From the NCBI GenBank assembly GCA_905221615.1, contig CAJNDT010006129.1, positions 62,001 to 126,000 of the forward strand: a DNA stretch of 64,000 nucleotides, written 5' to 3'. Below, piece after piece: positions 54,200-62,914 of this stretch (within the stretch, counting starts at the first letter, position 1; each line of letters begins with the position of its first letter). The stretch comes from Symbiodinium sp. CCMP2592 (taxonomy: Eukaryota > Sar > Dinophyceae > Suessiales > Symbiodiniaceae). The notes below the pieces were generated by a model. The model saw nothing but the letters and a program-made list of their open reading frames with translations, ran no database searches and was not told the DNA's origin. Made by a program: the position numbers and the translations under genes.

Positions 54200-55560
54200 C
54201 TCTAAATCCAAACCTAGACCCAAGAGTCACCTAGGAAGAAAAAGGGTGCCCTTTTGGGTTTTAAGGGGGTTATAAGGGAACCTAAACCCTTAAAAGGGAA
54301 TAAGGGCCTACTCTGGGTCCTAGAAACCCCCCCCCATTTTAAATTATTCCCTGGGGCCGGTCCTGTTATCGCCCTTTCCGCCGCCAGTGCCGCCAGCGCC
54401 CTTCCCGCCGCCAGCGCCCTTCCCGCCGCCAGCTGGCGGGTAGGGACCATACCAGGCCGGGCCCCCCCAGCAAGGGCCCCCCCAGCCAGGGCCCCACCAG
54501 CCATCCATGGCTGGGCGATAGCCGCAAAGCCCAACCTCCCTAGTCCTAGTCTTTGCTGCTGCACAAGTGCTTTTAATGCTTGTGTGCCCGCTGCCCTGAA
54601 GCCTTGACTGGGCCTGGACCTGGCGGATATGGAGCCCTAAGCCCTAAGCCCTGGCCCTAAGCCTGCATGTCACATGTCTGCTGACTGTTCTGTCGCATGC
54701 AGCATGCACATGCATGAGCTGGGCTGCACTGCACGTCAGCAACAACTTTCAATGACATGCCGACACTCCGAAGAAGGGGCAGTGCACCGGCACCGAGCTG
54801 CCGACTCTGATGACGATGACCACGACCAACGAGAGTCTGTTGAAGAGGCAGAGGTACCGGCCTCGGCAGCACTCAGCATCAGAGCAACCAAAGTGAATGT
54901 CAGGAGGCCTCCGCTCGATGCCGTAGTTCTCCACGACGAAGTGACCTGAAGCTGAAGTTCGAGAGAGAAGCTGCAGAGTGACTGCAACCCATGGGCAAGC
55001 GCATGTAACACGACACGGCTACCGATGGATATTTAGGGCCAATGAGGCCAACAGCTTTCAGTGACATGATGCCGACATATGCCGACACTCCCATCGGCAC
55101 CGAGCTGCCGACTCTGATGTCGATGGCCATGACTCTGACGCGAGTCTGCTGAAGAGGTACCCGCCTCGGCGACTTGGCGATGGGCTCCGGCATAGGGCCG
55201 GATCTTAAATAAGGGTTGGCTGAAGGATGCTCCGGGCCCGGGATCATGAACTCACTTCACAGATGCTCTCTGACACTGACACTGTCAGGCTCCTGGCACC
55301 CAGGAGCCAGCGGGCACGGGCCTGGCCCAGAGCTGTACTCGTGGTCGTGGTCATGCAATGATGCAGACGGTGACCACCGCATCCAGGCCACAACAATCCC
55401 CAATCGTTTAACCTCAACCCCAAATCCCTGCTGTGGCCACCGCCTGCACCGAGGCCAGACCACAGGTCCACACCTCAACCGGCACAATGACACTGGGACT
55501 GGGGCGGTCGTGGCATTTCGGGTTTACAGGTTTTGGGCTTAATGGGTCATTGGTCGGGTG
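54200..55560. other. No confident gene; short duplication
   Basis: 54780-54870 and 55090-55180 share GGCACCGAGCTGCCGACTCT, CGAGTCTGCTGAAGAGG-type and CCGCCTCGGC segments. 54360-54500 is a GCCGCCAG/GGGCCCCCCAGC low-complexity stretch. No convincing reading frame. Confidence 0.45.
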
Positions 55561-55576
55561 GGGTCGCCTACTAACT

Positions 55577-57246
55577 ACCTACCTACTCCTACTCCGCAGC
55601 GAAGGGTCATGCCGCCTAGTACCTACTCCCACTCCGCGGCGAAGGGCCATGCCGCCTAGTACCTACTCCTACTCCGCGGCGAAGGGCCATGCCGCCTAGT
55701 GTTACAAATTTGACTAGGGTTTGGAAGTACCAGACTAAGCATCTTAAACCCCAAAGCCTAAAACTCCTAAGACCTATACCCTAATCCCTAAAACCACCAA
55801 AACCCTCCCTAAACCCAGTACCAGCACAGACTTGAGAACTCTAGGGTTTAGTTAGGATGTAGGGTTATGAAGCCCGAAGCCCCAAGGCCCAAACACGACA
55901 CAAAATGGCTCAACCCAGTACCCGATCCTAAAATCCTGAAACCTACACCCTAAACGCCTCAAAATCCTCCTTAAACTTAGGCCCTAAACCCAGTACTCAG
56001 CACCCGACACCCGATCCTAAAATCTTGACAACTATACCCTAAAACCCCTCAAAGCCCTCCCTATCCCCAAACCTAAACCAAAACCCTAGAATGCCCAAAG
56101 CCAGAGAGCCCTGCCTGAGTCCAGAAATTCCCTAGTAAAGCACTAAACACCCAAAGCCTAAAAAGACCTAAACCCCAAACCCCAAACCAACCCTAATTCT
56201 TACTTGCTTAGACAGTCGACGTACGTAAGGACCTGAAGAACCTAGACCAGTGCCCAAAATCCGGTGCTTAAAACCTATACCCGGTTACCCTATAAACCAC
56301 CCAAAACTAAAACCAACCCAAAACCCTCATCAAATTATCTAATTCAAACCCCTAAACCCAAAACTCAACACTCTCAGGCTGCTGCGTTGGCGTTGACGAA
56401 GACGATCTGTGGCACCTGAGCGGCAGGTGGGGGGGGGGTGGGGGGGGTGAGGTTTCGGGTCCGGGTTTTTCGGGGAGGGGAACTAGGCTTAACTCCTACG
56501 GGGCGCGGGCGAAGGGCTTGCCGCCCTACTCCTACCCTACTCGCGGCGAAGGGCTTGCCGCCTAGTTACGTGAATCTACTCGCGGCGAAGGGCTTGCCGC
56601 CTAGTAGCCTAGTTACCTGTACTTGCGGCGAAGGGTCATGCCGCCTAGACTAGAATTATAATTACACTGACACGCTAGTCACTACTCTAGACTAGACTAG
56701 ACCAGACTAATCATGACTAATCTAGACTAGACTGACGAGATATATCCGAAAATCTAGAATCTAGAGCTCCTCAAACCCCTAAACCCCAAAGCCTAAAAAT
56801 AGCAAAACGACAAAACCCACAACCGTCATCCAAACTCATAACCCTAAACCCTAAGCTAAATCCTAACACACAAAGTCCTAGGGTCCTAGAACCAATACCC
56901 TAATGCGCTAAGCCCCAAACCCGAACATAATTTCAACCCGAAGCCCTAGGCTCTAAGCTCTAAGCCCCAACCCCCCAAATCCTGAAACCTATACCCTTAT
57001 CTATCCTGGTCCTACTACTAATTCAAACTCATAAACCTAAATCCTGAATCCTAGAAGCAATACCCTAAAGCCCCAGTCCTAAACCCCAATCCATAATTTC
57101 AACCCAAAGCCCTAAGCCGTAAACCCCAACTCCCCAAATCCTGAAACCTATAAGGACCTATAAATACCCTAATTATTACCCTAATTACTCACAAAACCCC
57201 CACATCTTGAAACCTATGCCCCCAAACCCCAACGGCCGAGCCCCAA
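55577..57246. repeat. Segmental duplication, copy 2
   Basis: The partner of 50424-52081, about 5.15 kb downstream. It has one extra hairpin unit at its start (three instead of two) and another near 56626. Small indels distinguish the copies, for example ATAATTTGAC versus ATTTGAC at the first junction. Confidence 0.85.
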
Positions 57247-57341
57247 AAACCCTAAACCCGAAATATGAGGACCTGGCTTGTCTGCGATCACCAGCACGGA
57301 CGGCGACGGCACATGAAGGCTTATTGTTTCGGGGTTAAGGC

Positions 57342-57596
57342 TTTAGGGTTTAGGTTGTCTGAAAGTGGCCAGCTCAGGTTCCCTATTGGCGGGTGAACAA
57401 CCTAATGCTTTGGCTTTGGGACTTCAATGATTGGAAGAGCTTGCAGCGGGTGAACAACCTGATGCTTTGGCTTTGGGACTTCTGGTCTCAATGATTGGAA
57501 GAGCTTGCAGCGAAAGAGCAAAAAGCTTCAAAGCTTCAATAAGCAACGTCGCTATGAGCCCTCAAGTGTCCTTTGATTATTTTGAACCCCACATTG
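57342..57596. repeat. Right subterminal region of the giant element, with ~65-bp internal duplication
   Basis: The segment GGGTGAACAACCT(A/G)ATGC...AATGATTGGAAGAGCTTGCAG occurs twice in tandem here and once in the internal copy at 33633-33813. The N-terminal 63 codons of the following ORF are read from this DNA and are not retroelement sequence. Confidence 0.7.
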
Positions 57597-59986
57597 GATA
57601 TGCAAGGAAGTGCCAAGCCGCTGAGCAGGTCTTGAAGTTCCTGACTGGCTATGCCGATGATCTCACGCTTCATCGGACTATCCGCTCTGACAAGGACCTC
57701 AGGGCCATTCATGCTCTCATCGCAGCGCTACTTGAAGAGGTCCGCAAACACCGCCTTCGCGTCAACATTAGCAAGTGCGTCATCTTAGTGAAGTTAGCGG
57801 GAAGAGAATCCCAAAACGTGATGAACAAACATGGCTGCTGGATCACCAACTCCAAGGGCGAGCAGGTTCGCGGATGGCGCATAGGGCCCAACAAATCGTT
57901 CCCCGCCTTCCAGTGGGTCTCCTGTAGCAAGTACCTGGGGGTTATGATCTCCTACAACCACTTCGAGCTGCAGTCCTTACATTACCGCATTGGGGAAGCC
58001 AAGCAAAAGCTGCATCAAGTCCGCCAGTTTGTCTACAATCGCCGGCACGCGAGCACCATGTCGAGACTTAAGGTTTGGCAAAGCACAGTCCTGAGCACAC
58101 TGACTACAGGCCTCTCAGACGTCGGACTTAGCGAGGAGTCGGCCAAGCAGCTACGCAGTTGGCATGCTTACAAGGTGCGATCAGTGCTGAACTTGCCAGC
58201 ACACACCAGCCGCATCACCACTAAGGACCTCTTCCAGCTTTATAGCATTCAGGACCCAGTTCAAGCGATGCAGGTCAAGCTCAGGAAGCGACTCCGCAAA
58301 CTTGAGCGGCGTGCAGCCAGAAGCCCAGATATCACAACCGATCCTTCTGTTCTGCAAGTCATCCGGGACAAGCTGCATTTCATGTCACAGCTCCCTGAAA
58401 CAGTTGAGCACCCTGTAGCCCTACATGCATGCACACTCTGCGATGCCTCCTTCGAGACAGCAAACGGGTTACACTTACACAAGTCGAGAGTGCATCCAGC
58501 CAGCATTGACCGATTTGTGCCATCAAGCTTCGATCGGCAACTCCACGCGGTGGATGGGATGCCGCAATGTGCCGCTTGCATGCGCAAATTTCATCAATGG
58601 AAAGGTCTACGTGACCACCTGTTGTCAGGAGCATGTCCGGAACCCCAGAAGCTTCGAACTCTGAACGTGACTGACAAACACTCAAGTCACCCTGAGGTAA
58701 GGACCCTGTCCCAGCTGCGACAGGACATTGCCCAACTCCCACAACATCGAATAGCGGTGATCTCAAAGACACCGGAGGCCCGGGTCCTGATCCATAGGTG
58801 CCTCACGTGTGACTTCTGGACTTTCGATCACACTAAAGTCAAGTCACACTTCCGTCAGGCGCATCCTAAGGACTGGTCAAGGCTGCACAAGCGCGCAGTC
58901 TCTATATGTCAGGGTTTCTCGCCTCACCTTGCCAAGGGACACCCGTGTTCATTCTGCGGCTACAAGGTCTATGATCGTCGACTGCACCCGGAACAATGCC
59001 CCGTACTTTATCAGGTGAGTACACAGTGGCTGCGAGGGCAACCGGAGGCAGAGGAAGCCGTTACTGCTCCCCCCTCCAAGCCCCAAGAACGGTCACTGAC
59101 CCACTTCTTTAAGCCACGGTCGAATGGCACAGCCTCCAATCAGTCGAGCACAGCTCGTCACACCCCGGCAGACAAGCAGGCGTCTGATCCGCAGTCCTCA
59201 GGACAAGCGGAAATTAGACCCGAAGGAGTGCACAAACGCGCTCTGACTAACACGTCCAACTCGTGTTACGCTAATGCCCTATTCCAGGCTCTGCATCAGA
59301 TCTCGAGCTTTGGGTATGACCTGGGTGCTTTCCAGTCCGTCCTATCCCATCTAGGCGACGAGCGAGCCCCCAGATTACTGAACCTGTTAGGCTTGTTTGA
59401 ATTTCGCCATGCCATCTCAGGCTGGCGACTTGACGGCAGACAGCATGATGTCTCAGAGCTGCTTCTGCATATGCAGTCCAAGCCTTTCGGCTCCCTTCAA
59501 CAAACCCAGTGGCAGGGTCGAACAGATGGCGAGGTTGAGGATTCAGATGTGGGAGTCAGCCCACTCCTTCTTCCCCTCCCGCCTGGCCCTCTGTCACTCT
59601 CGACTTGCTTACGGCTGTGGGAGTCCCAGATCTTCTCCCGCGCGCTAGTTTGGTCACCTGAACTCCTAGCAATTGTGATTTGCCGCTGGCAGGATGGAGT
59701 CAAGAACACTCAGCCGTGTCTTTGGTCAGGCCGCACCACGGTGCCTGTATGGACCTCAAGTGATGCTCGCACTCAGCGTCACTATCAGGTCATAGCAGGA
59801 GTTGCCCACTTTGGGGACTCCCTTTCTTCTGGGCACTACCGCGCTTTTTGGCCAGAGGACCCAGCGGATACCGCCTCTCAGGTTTGGATCTCCGACGACT
59901 ACAGGCTTCCGGAAAAGGCCTCAGCGGCCTTGAACCTGTCCATCTCCAGGAATGTCTACATGCTTTTCTTGCAACGAATTCGCTAG
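57431..59986 (+). CDS. Retroelement ORF2, 3' part: RT motif C and thumb, zinc fingers, USP protease domain
   Basis: Retroelement sequence starts at residue 64-66 (57620-57628). RT motif C is GYADDLTLH (Y74-D77), followed by the RT tail and thumb (RKHRLRVNISKCVIL). Four Cys/His fingers follow: CTLCDASFETANGLHLHKSR..H (from 334), CAACMRKFHQWKGLRDH (from 380), CLTCDFWTFDHTKVKSHF (from 457) and CSFCGYKVYDRRLHPEQC (about 506). After a linker, residues about 604-851 form a compact USP (peptidase C19) domain: Cys box NTSNSCYANALFQAL (C613), QQD-like box RQHDVSELLLHM, His box GDSLSSGHYRAFW and the terminal WISDDYRL, with the C-terminal strand VYMLFLQR. Cys and His are intact, so deubiquitinase activity is plausible; it might stabilise the retroelement proteins or complex. 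The visible ATG lies in inserted DNA, so it is not the native start. Confidence 0.9.
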   Translation: MEELAAGEQPDALALGLLVSMIGRACSERAKSFKASISNVAMSPQVSFDYFEPHIGYARKCQAAEQVLKFLTGYADDLTLHRTIRSDKDLRAIHALIAALLEEVRKHRLRVNISKCVILVKLAGRESQNVMNKHGCWITNSKGEQVRGWRIGPNKSFPAFQWVSCSKYLGVMISYNHFELQSLHYRIGEAKQKLHQVRQFVYNRRHASTMSRLKVWQSTVLSTLTTGLSDVGLSEESAKQLRSWHAYKVRSVLNLPAHTSRITTKDLFQLYSIQDPVQAMQVKLRKRLRKLERRAARSPDITTDPSVLQVIRDKLHFMSQLPETVEHPVALHACTLCDASFETANGLHLHKSRVHPASIDRFVPSSFDRQLHAVDGMPQCAACMRKFHQWKGLRDHLLSGACPEPQKLRTLNVTDKHSSHPEVRTLSQLRQDIAQLPQHRIAVISKTPEARVLIHRCLTCDFWTFDHTKVKSHFRQAHPKDWSRLHKRAVSICQGFSPHLAKGHPCSFCGYKVYDRRLHPEQCPVLYQVSTQWLRGQPEAEEAVTAPPSKPQERSLTHFFKPRSNGTASNQSSTARHTPADKQASDPQSSGQAEIRPEGVHKRALTNTSNSCYANALFQALHQISSFGYDLGAFQSVLSHLGDERAPRLLNLLGLFEFRHAISGWRLDGRQHDVSELLLHMQSKPFGSLQQTQWQGRTDGEVEDSDVGVSPLLLPLPPGPLSLSTCLRLWESQIFSRALVWSPELLAIVICRWQDGVKNTQPCLWSGRTTVPVWTSSDARTQRHYQVIAGVAHFGDSLSSGHYRAFWPEDPADTASQVWISDDYRLPEKASAALNLSISRNVYMLFLQRIR
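57607..57620 (-). repeat. Right terminal inverted repeat of the giant element
   Basis: GAAGTGCCAAGCCG. Its reverse complement differs from the left end only at position 10 (A for G). Confidence 0.75.
57621..57628 (+). other. Right target-site duplication of the giant insertion
   Basis: CTGAGCAG, identical to 27144-27151 and in the same codon phase. Confidence 0.8.
59126..59157 (+). repeat. Paired ACA-loop mini-hairpins, pair 3
   Basis: GGC-ACA-GCC (59126-59134) and CGAGC-ACA-GCTCG (59145-59157), in the linker between the zinc fingers and the USP domain. Confidence 0.7.
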
Positions 59987-60114
59987 CATCATCGCTAGGT
60001 GATGCATTCCGGCCCAGCTTCGTCCTCAAGGGCACTGCGGGGCGCCCGTGCGTGAGAAGCCTATAGTCAATTGAAAGTTGGCATAGGCCACCTCACGTCA
60101 AGGCCAAGTGCGTC

Positions 60115-61005
60115 ATGCGCGCACGCGGATATGCACATACCGCAATACTTTTTCCTCTCAATCAGCTCGCCCTCTTTTTGTATAGCTTCCGCTCCGACTA
60201 CACGGCCGGCATGACCGCTTCCCCTGTCGCAGTCAAGAGTCCGGAGCACAAACGCTCCAGAAACGGCACAGACAATGAGGACGCATCGGGAATGGATTTT
60301 TCTGAAGAGCCTCCACTCGAGTCACTCTCGCCTGCGGCCAAGGCCGCTGCCCTGCCGAGGCAGCAAGACCAGCCTCGCCGCAAATCAGTCCCGAGGCAGA
60401 AAGGACCTGGTGCGATCCAAGGGTTTGGGCAAGGCACCCAGCCTCGGGCGCAATCTGGTGCCATCCAGGCGCTGAGCCCGGAAGAGCTCACCAAAGCCTT
60501 CCTTGTGCACGACGACCAAATGAGCCTGCTGCAGCACCAGTTATCATTGGTTTACAAACTACCTCAAGACCATCAGCTTTCGAAGGCATTAGTTGCGTCT
60601 GTGAAATCCTGGCAGGGAGGTTTGAAGAAGCTGCGCCAAGGAGAACCCCACCCCGAGGGATCATGCTCGAACGCGGTCTCCCTGGTTCTCCTCCACGAAC
60701 TGACCAAAGGCAACCCTCCAGCACACGTGGACAAGACGGAGTACGGCAAGCTCCTGAAGGTGGTGGACTCCATGATCAATATCACTACCGACAAGACCAA
60801 GCTGGCACAGGAAATAGTGCACTGCTCTGCCAAGCCGAACAAGCTCAAGACGCACGTTATCCTTGACTTCAGGGTGGCCATCTACTCTGACCTCATGCCC
60901 TACCTCTCCCTCCTTGCCTCCCTCTTTGACTCCCATGATGGCTTCGAACGCCTGGGTCGCAAGGCGCCGGGAGGACTGGCTCGTAAGGCTCGAGGCCGTC
61001 CGTGA
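60115..61005 (+). CDS. Unrecognised ORF, possible ORF1-like retroelement protein
   Basis: A 296-codon frame 128 bp after the RT-USP stop. The inner ATG at 60211 (MTASPVAVKSPEHKRSRNGT) is the better start, since the first 32 codons read like leader or UTR. Residues about 33-120 are disordered and basic/Pro-rich (PRQQDQPRRKSVPRQKGPGA). About 125-280 is an all-helical domain (EELTKAFLVHDDQMSLLQHQ, LSKALVASVKSWQGGLKKLR, KTEYGKLLKVVDSMINITTD, AIYSDLMPYLSLLASLFDSH). A disordered basic region plus a helical domain fits a nucleic-acid-binding ORF1 or gag-like role, but no known family is recognised. Confidence 0.6.
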   Translation: MRARGYAHTAILFPLNQLALFLYSFRSDYTAGMTASPVAVKSPEHKRSRNGTDNEDASGMDFSEEPPLESLSPAAKAAALPRQQDQPRRKSVPRQKGPGAIQGFGQGTQPRAQSGAIQALSPEELTKAFLVHDDQMSLLQHQLSLVYKLPQDHQLSKALVASVKSWQGGLKKLRQGEPHPEGSCSNAVSLVLLHELTKGNPPAHVDKTEYGKLLKVVDSMINITTDKTKLAQEIVHCSAKPNKLKTHVILDFRVAIYSDLMPYLSLLASLFDSHDGFERLGRKAPGGLARKARGRP

Positions 61006-61021
61006 GCTTGGCCTAGTGGAA

Positions 61022-61055
61022 GCACACAGTGCACTAACTTCCTCAGCACAGCTGA
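61022..61055 (+). repeat. Paired ACA-loop mini-hairpins, pair 4
   Basis: GCAC-ACA-GTGC (61022-61032) and TCAGC-ACA-GCTGA (61043-61055), directly after the stop of the preceding ORF. The second has the same sequence as the hairpin at 26024. Confidence 0.7.
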
Positions 61056-61161
61056 TGTTCTGATCCGTCTTGCACTTTTCACTCACGTACAGCGTGACAA
61101 GCAAGGCTGCTGATTCTTTCAACAAAGTTCCAGCTGCGCATCAAAACGTAGGGAGCCTGTC

Positions 61162-61479
61162 GTGAGCAGATCACTTCTTTCCACTAGATGTCCTGAGCGT
61201 GCCAGCCTGGCTCGAGCCCTTAGCACTATGGATCTCACACGGTTTGCGGACCTACCGGGCCCTGACCAAGTCCCGCATTTCCTGAATCTGGTACATCAGC
61301 TGGACGAGATTCTCAAGCGCAAGGCCTCGCAACTCTATACAGACCCTAGCTCGGCGTCTTCTACCAGCTCTCAGACTGCCGAACGATGCACTTTGCCCTC
61401 TGGCAAGGCCCGTCCTCCAACACCGCCAGCTCCTAAACATCGACGAACTGACGCGGCTCCAGAACAGGACGCTACGTAA
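61162..61479 (+). CDS. Small unrecognised ORF of the retroelement
   Basis: 105 codons. A second ATG at 61228 gives MDLTRFADLPGPDQVPHFLN, which looks like the real start. It has a short amphipathic helix (LNLVHQLDEILKRKASQLY), then a Ser/Thr/Pro-rich tail with PTPPAPKHRR. It lies between the ORF1-like and kinase-like genes on the same strand. No family recognised. Confidence 0.4.
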   Translation: MSRSLLSTRCPERASLARALSTMDLTRFADLPGPDQVPHFLNLVHQLDEILKRKASQLYTDPSSASSTSSQTAERCTLPSGKARPPTPPAPKHRRTDAAPEQDAT

Positions 61480-61618
61480 GCTCTTCCGAGAACTAGGCAC
61501 AGTCGGCGGAGCCGGCTACCAGCGAGCAAAACTCATTGCCATGCGTTTTTCTTTAATTAATTGTTTCCTGCTCCTGACTCCACTGCTTTGCAACTAGGTC
61601 ACAGGGCTCAAGCTACCA

Positions 61619-62902
61619 GTGGCAGGTAGCACACAGTGCAGCACGGATTCGTCACAGACGATATCTCCCACTCACGCTGTGATGAATCGAGCTCCATATT
61701 CTGATGGAGTGCATGAGGCTCTTGGTCGGAGCCATATGCCTGGACTTCGACGACCGGTTGACCCCCAAGTGACTTCCGCCATCTCACCAGAGCTCTTGGG
61801 CGTGAAGATCGCAAAGGGATACGCCAGCGCGGTCTTCAATTCCAGTGCTGCAAACTTTGTGCTCAAGAAAGTCACGAGGCCTCAGGAAGAGTACATGGCC
61901 AGAAGAGAGTTTAGCAGATTATCGAGATTCCCGCCCATCAACACCATCATCGAGGCTTTCTGGCAGCAGGGCCCAACGCTACTACTGCCACGTCTGTACC
62001 CTGCTCATATCCCCTCCATGACGACGGACCATGTCGTCAATCTCGTCGCTGACATCCGGTCTGCCCTCAACGCAGTGCATTCCAGCCAACTGGTACACGC
62101 GGACATCCACATGGGCAACATCATGGTGCGCTACGACCCTCCCACCTATGTCCTGATCGATTTCGGCGGCACCGCGGGGGAAAGTGTCTATCCTCTCAGC
62201 TTGGGCTACGGAGCCCTTGGCCAGGGAGGAATGCTTCATCGTCCTCCTCACGAACTTATGGAGCGACCCACCAGGACCGTCAGAGGCGACTACTACAGGC
62301 TCAGCAAGACGATCTCCGTCGAAATCGTGGGCAACAAGTGCTGGCGCGACACTGCGTCGGGTTTCCCGATGCCCCCGAAACTCCCCAAGCACCTTCGCGT
62401 CGAGCTGGCAGAATGGGAGAATCTCGCTGGCCTCACTCCACCCAAATGGCCAGAATCTGCCTTTCCCGGAGGAAGCTGGTACGAGACTGCCATCGATCCC
62501 TCGATCACCGTGCAAGCCGGCTTGTATGATGAAGCCGGCAACGTCCGACTGGCCACCGCCGTTTTCTCCTACTCCAAGCAGCAAAAATCCAATGTATCCG
62601 GGCTCTTCGGGCCAGAAGATCCCAAACGGGCTTCTCTGGACTCCGGAAGCTGGGAGGAATCTGCTGCTTACGCTAGGTTCTTCCTATCTTGCAGGCTCAG
62701 GACCATGGGCAGCCACATCCGGACCATGTACACGGAGGTCCTGCCGTACCAAAAGTACAGCAACCAGGATGGCTACCTCATGCTGGAGAATGCTCTCGAG
62801 CACCCTCCACCTCCACCACCTCCTCCGGCTGCCAGCTCGAACGAGCCAGCGCCCTCGACACCGGCTACTGAGCTGCAGGGCATTTGGGCGGAAATGGACT
62901 AG
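61619..62902 (+). CDS. Protein-kinase-fold protein in the retroelement
   Basis: The ATG at 61682 is preferred, because the first 21 codons cover a mini-hairpin pair. N-lobe: YASAVFNSSAANFVLKKV (candidate ATP-binding Lys) and a helix with EEYMARREFSRL (candidate Glu). Hinge-like segment: GPTLLLPRLYPAHIP. Catalytic loop: LVHADIHMGNIMV (Asp and Asn kept, HAD for HRD). Metal motif: YVLIDFGGTA. After this the C-lobe diverges from classical kinases, with GDYYRLSKTI and a long Trp/Pro-rich region, and the tail is poly-Pro (HPPPPPPPPAA). The catalytic Lys, Asp, Asn and DFG are all present, so it may be active. Atypical small-molecule or RIO/Bud32-like kinases are alternatives. Substrate unknown. Confidence 0.65.
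   Translation: MAGSTQCSTDSSQTISPTHAVMNRAPYSDGVHEALGRSHMPGLRRPVDPQVTSAISPELLGVKIAKGYASAVFNSSAANFVLKKVTRPQEEYMARREFSRLSRFPPINTIIEAFWQQGPTLLLPRLYPAHIPSMTTDHVVNLVADIRSALNAVHSSQLVHADIHMGNIMVRYDPPTYVLIDFGGTAGESVYPLSLGYGALGQGGMLHRPPHELMERPTRTVRGDYYRLSKTISVEIVGNKCWRDTASGFPMPPKLPKHLRVELAEWENLAGLTPPKWPESAFPGGSWYETAIDPSITVQAGLYDEAGNVRLATAVFSYSKQQKSNVSGLFGPEDPKRASLDSGSWEESAAYARFFLSCRLRTMGSHIRTMYTEVLPYQKYSNQDGYLMLENALEHPPPPPPPPAASSNEPAPSTPATELQGIWAEMD
61629..61661 (+). repeat. Paired ACA-loop mini-hairpins, pair 5
   Basis: GCAC-ACA-GTGC (61629-61639) and TCGTC-ACA-GACGA (61649-61661), just before the likely start of the kinase-like ORF at 61682. Confidence 0.7.
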
Positions 62903-62914
62903 GCTTCAATCGCA

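Larger units (their letters stand above)
27152..57620 (-). mobile_element. Giant (30.5-kb) DNA transposon with 14-bp TIRs and 8-bp TSD
   Basis: The left end starts CGGCTTGGCGCTTC. The right end is GAAGTGCCAAGCCG, whose reverse complement matches at 13 of 14 positions. Both ends abut the direct repeat CTGAGCAG. Removing the segment plus one repeat rejoins the RT in frame between motif B and YADD. All recognisable genes inside are on minus, including a transposase-like gene. An 8-bp duplication is typical of hAT, P and Zisupton-type transposons. Recombination or a misassembly between two retroelement copies could mimic a breakpoint, but would not be expected to produce inverted termini abutting a duplication. 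Confidence 0.75.

Noticed and set aside
61982..62584. 200-codon minus-strand ORF
   Set aside because: Antisense shadow of the kinase-like ORF.
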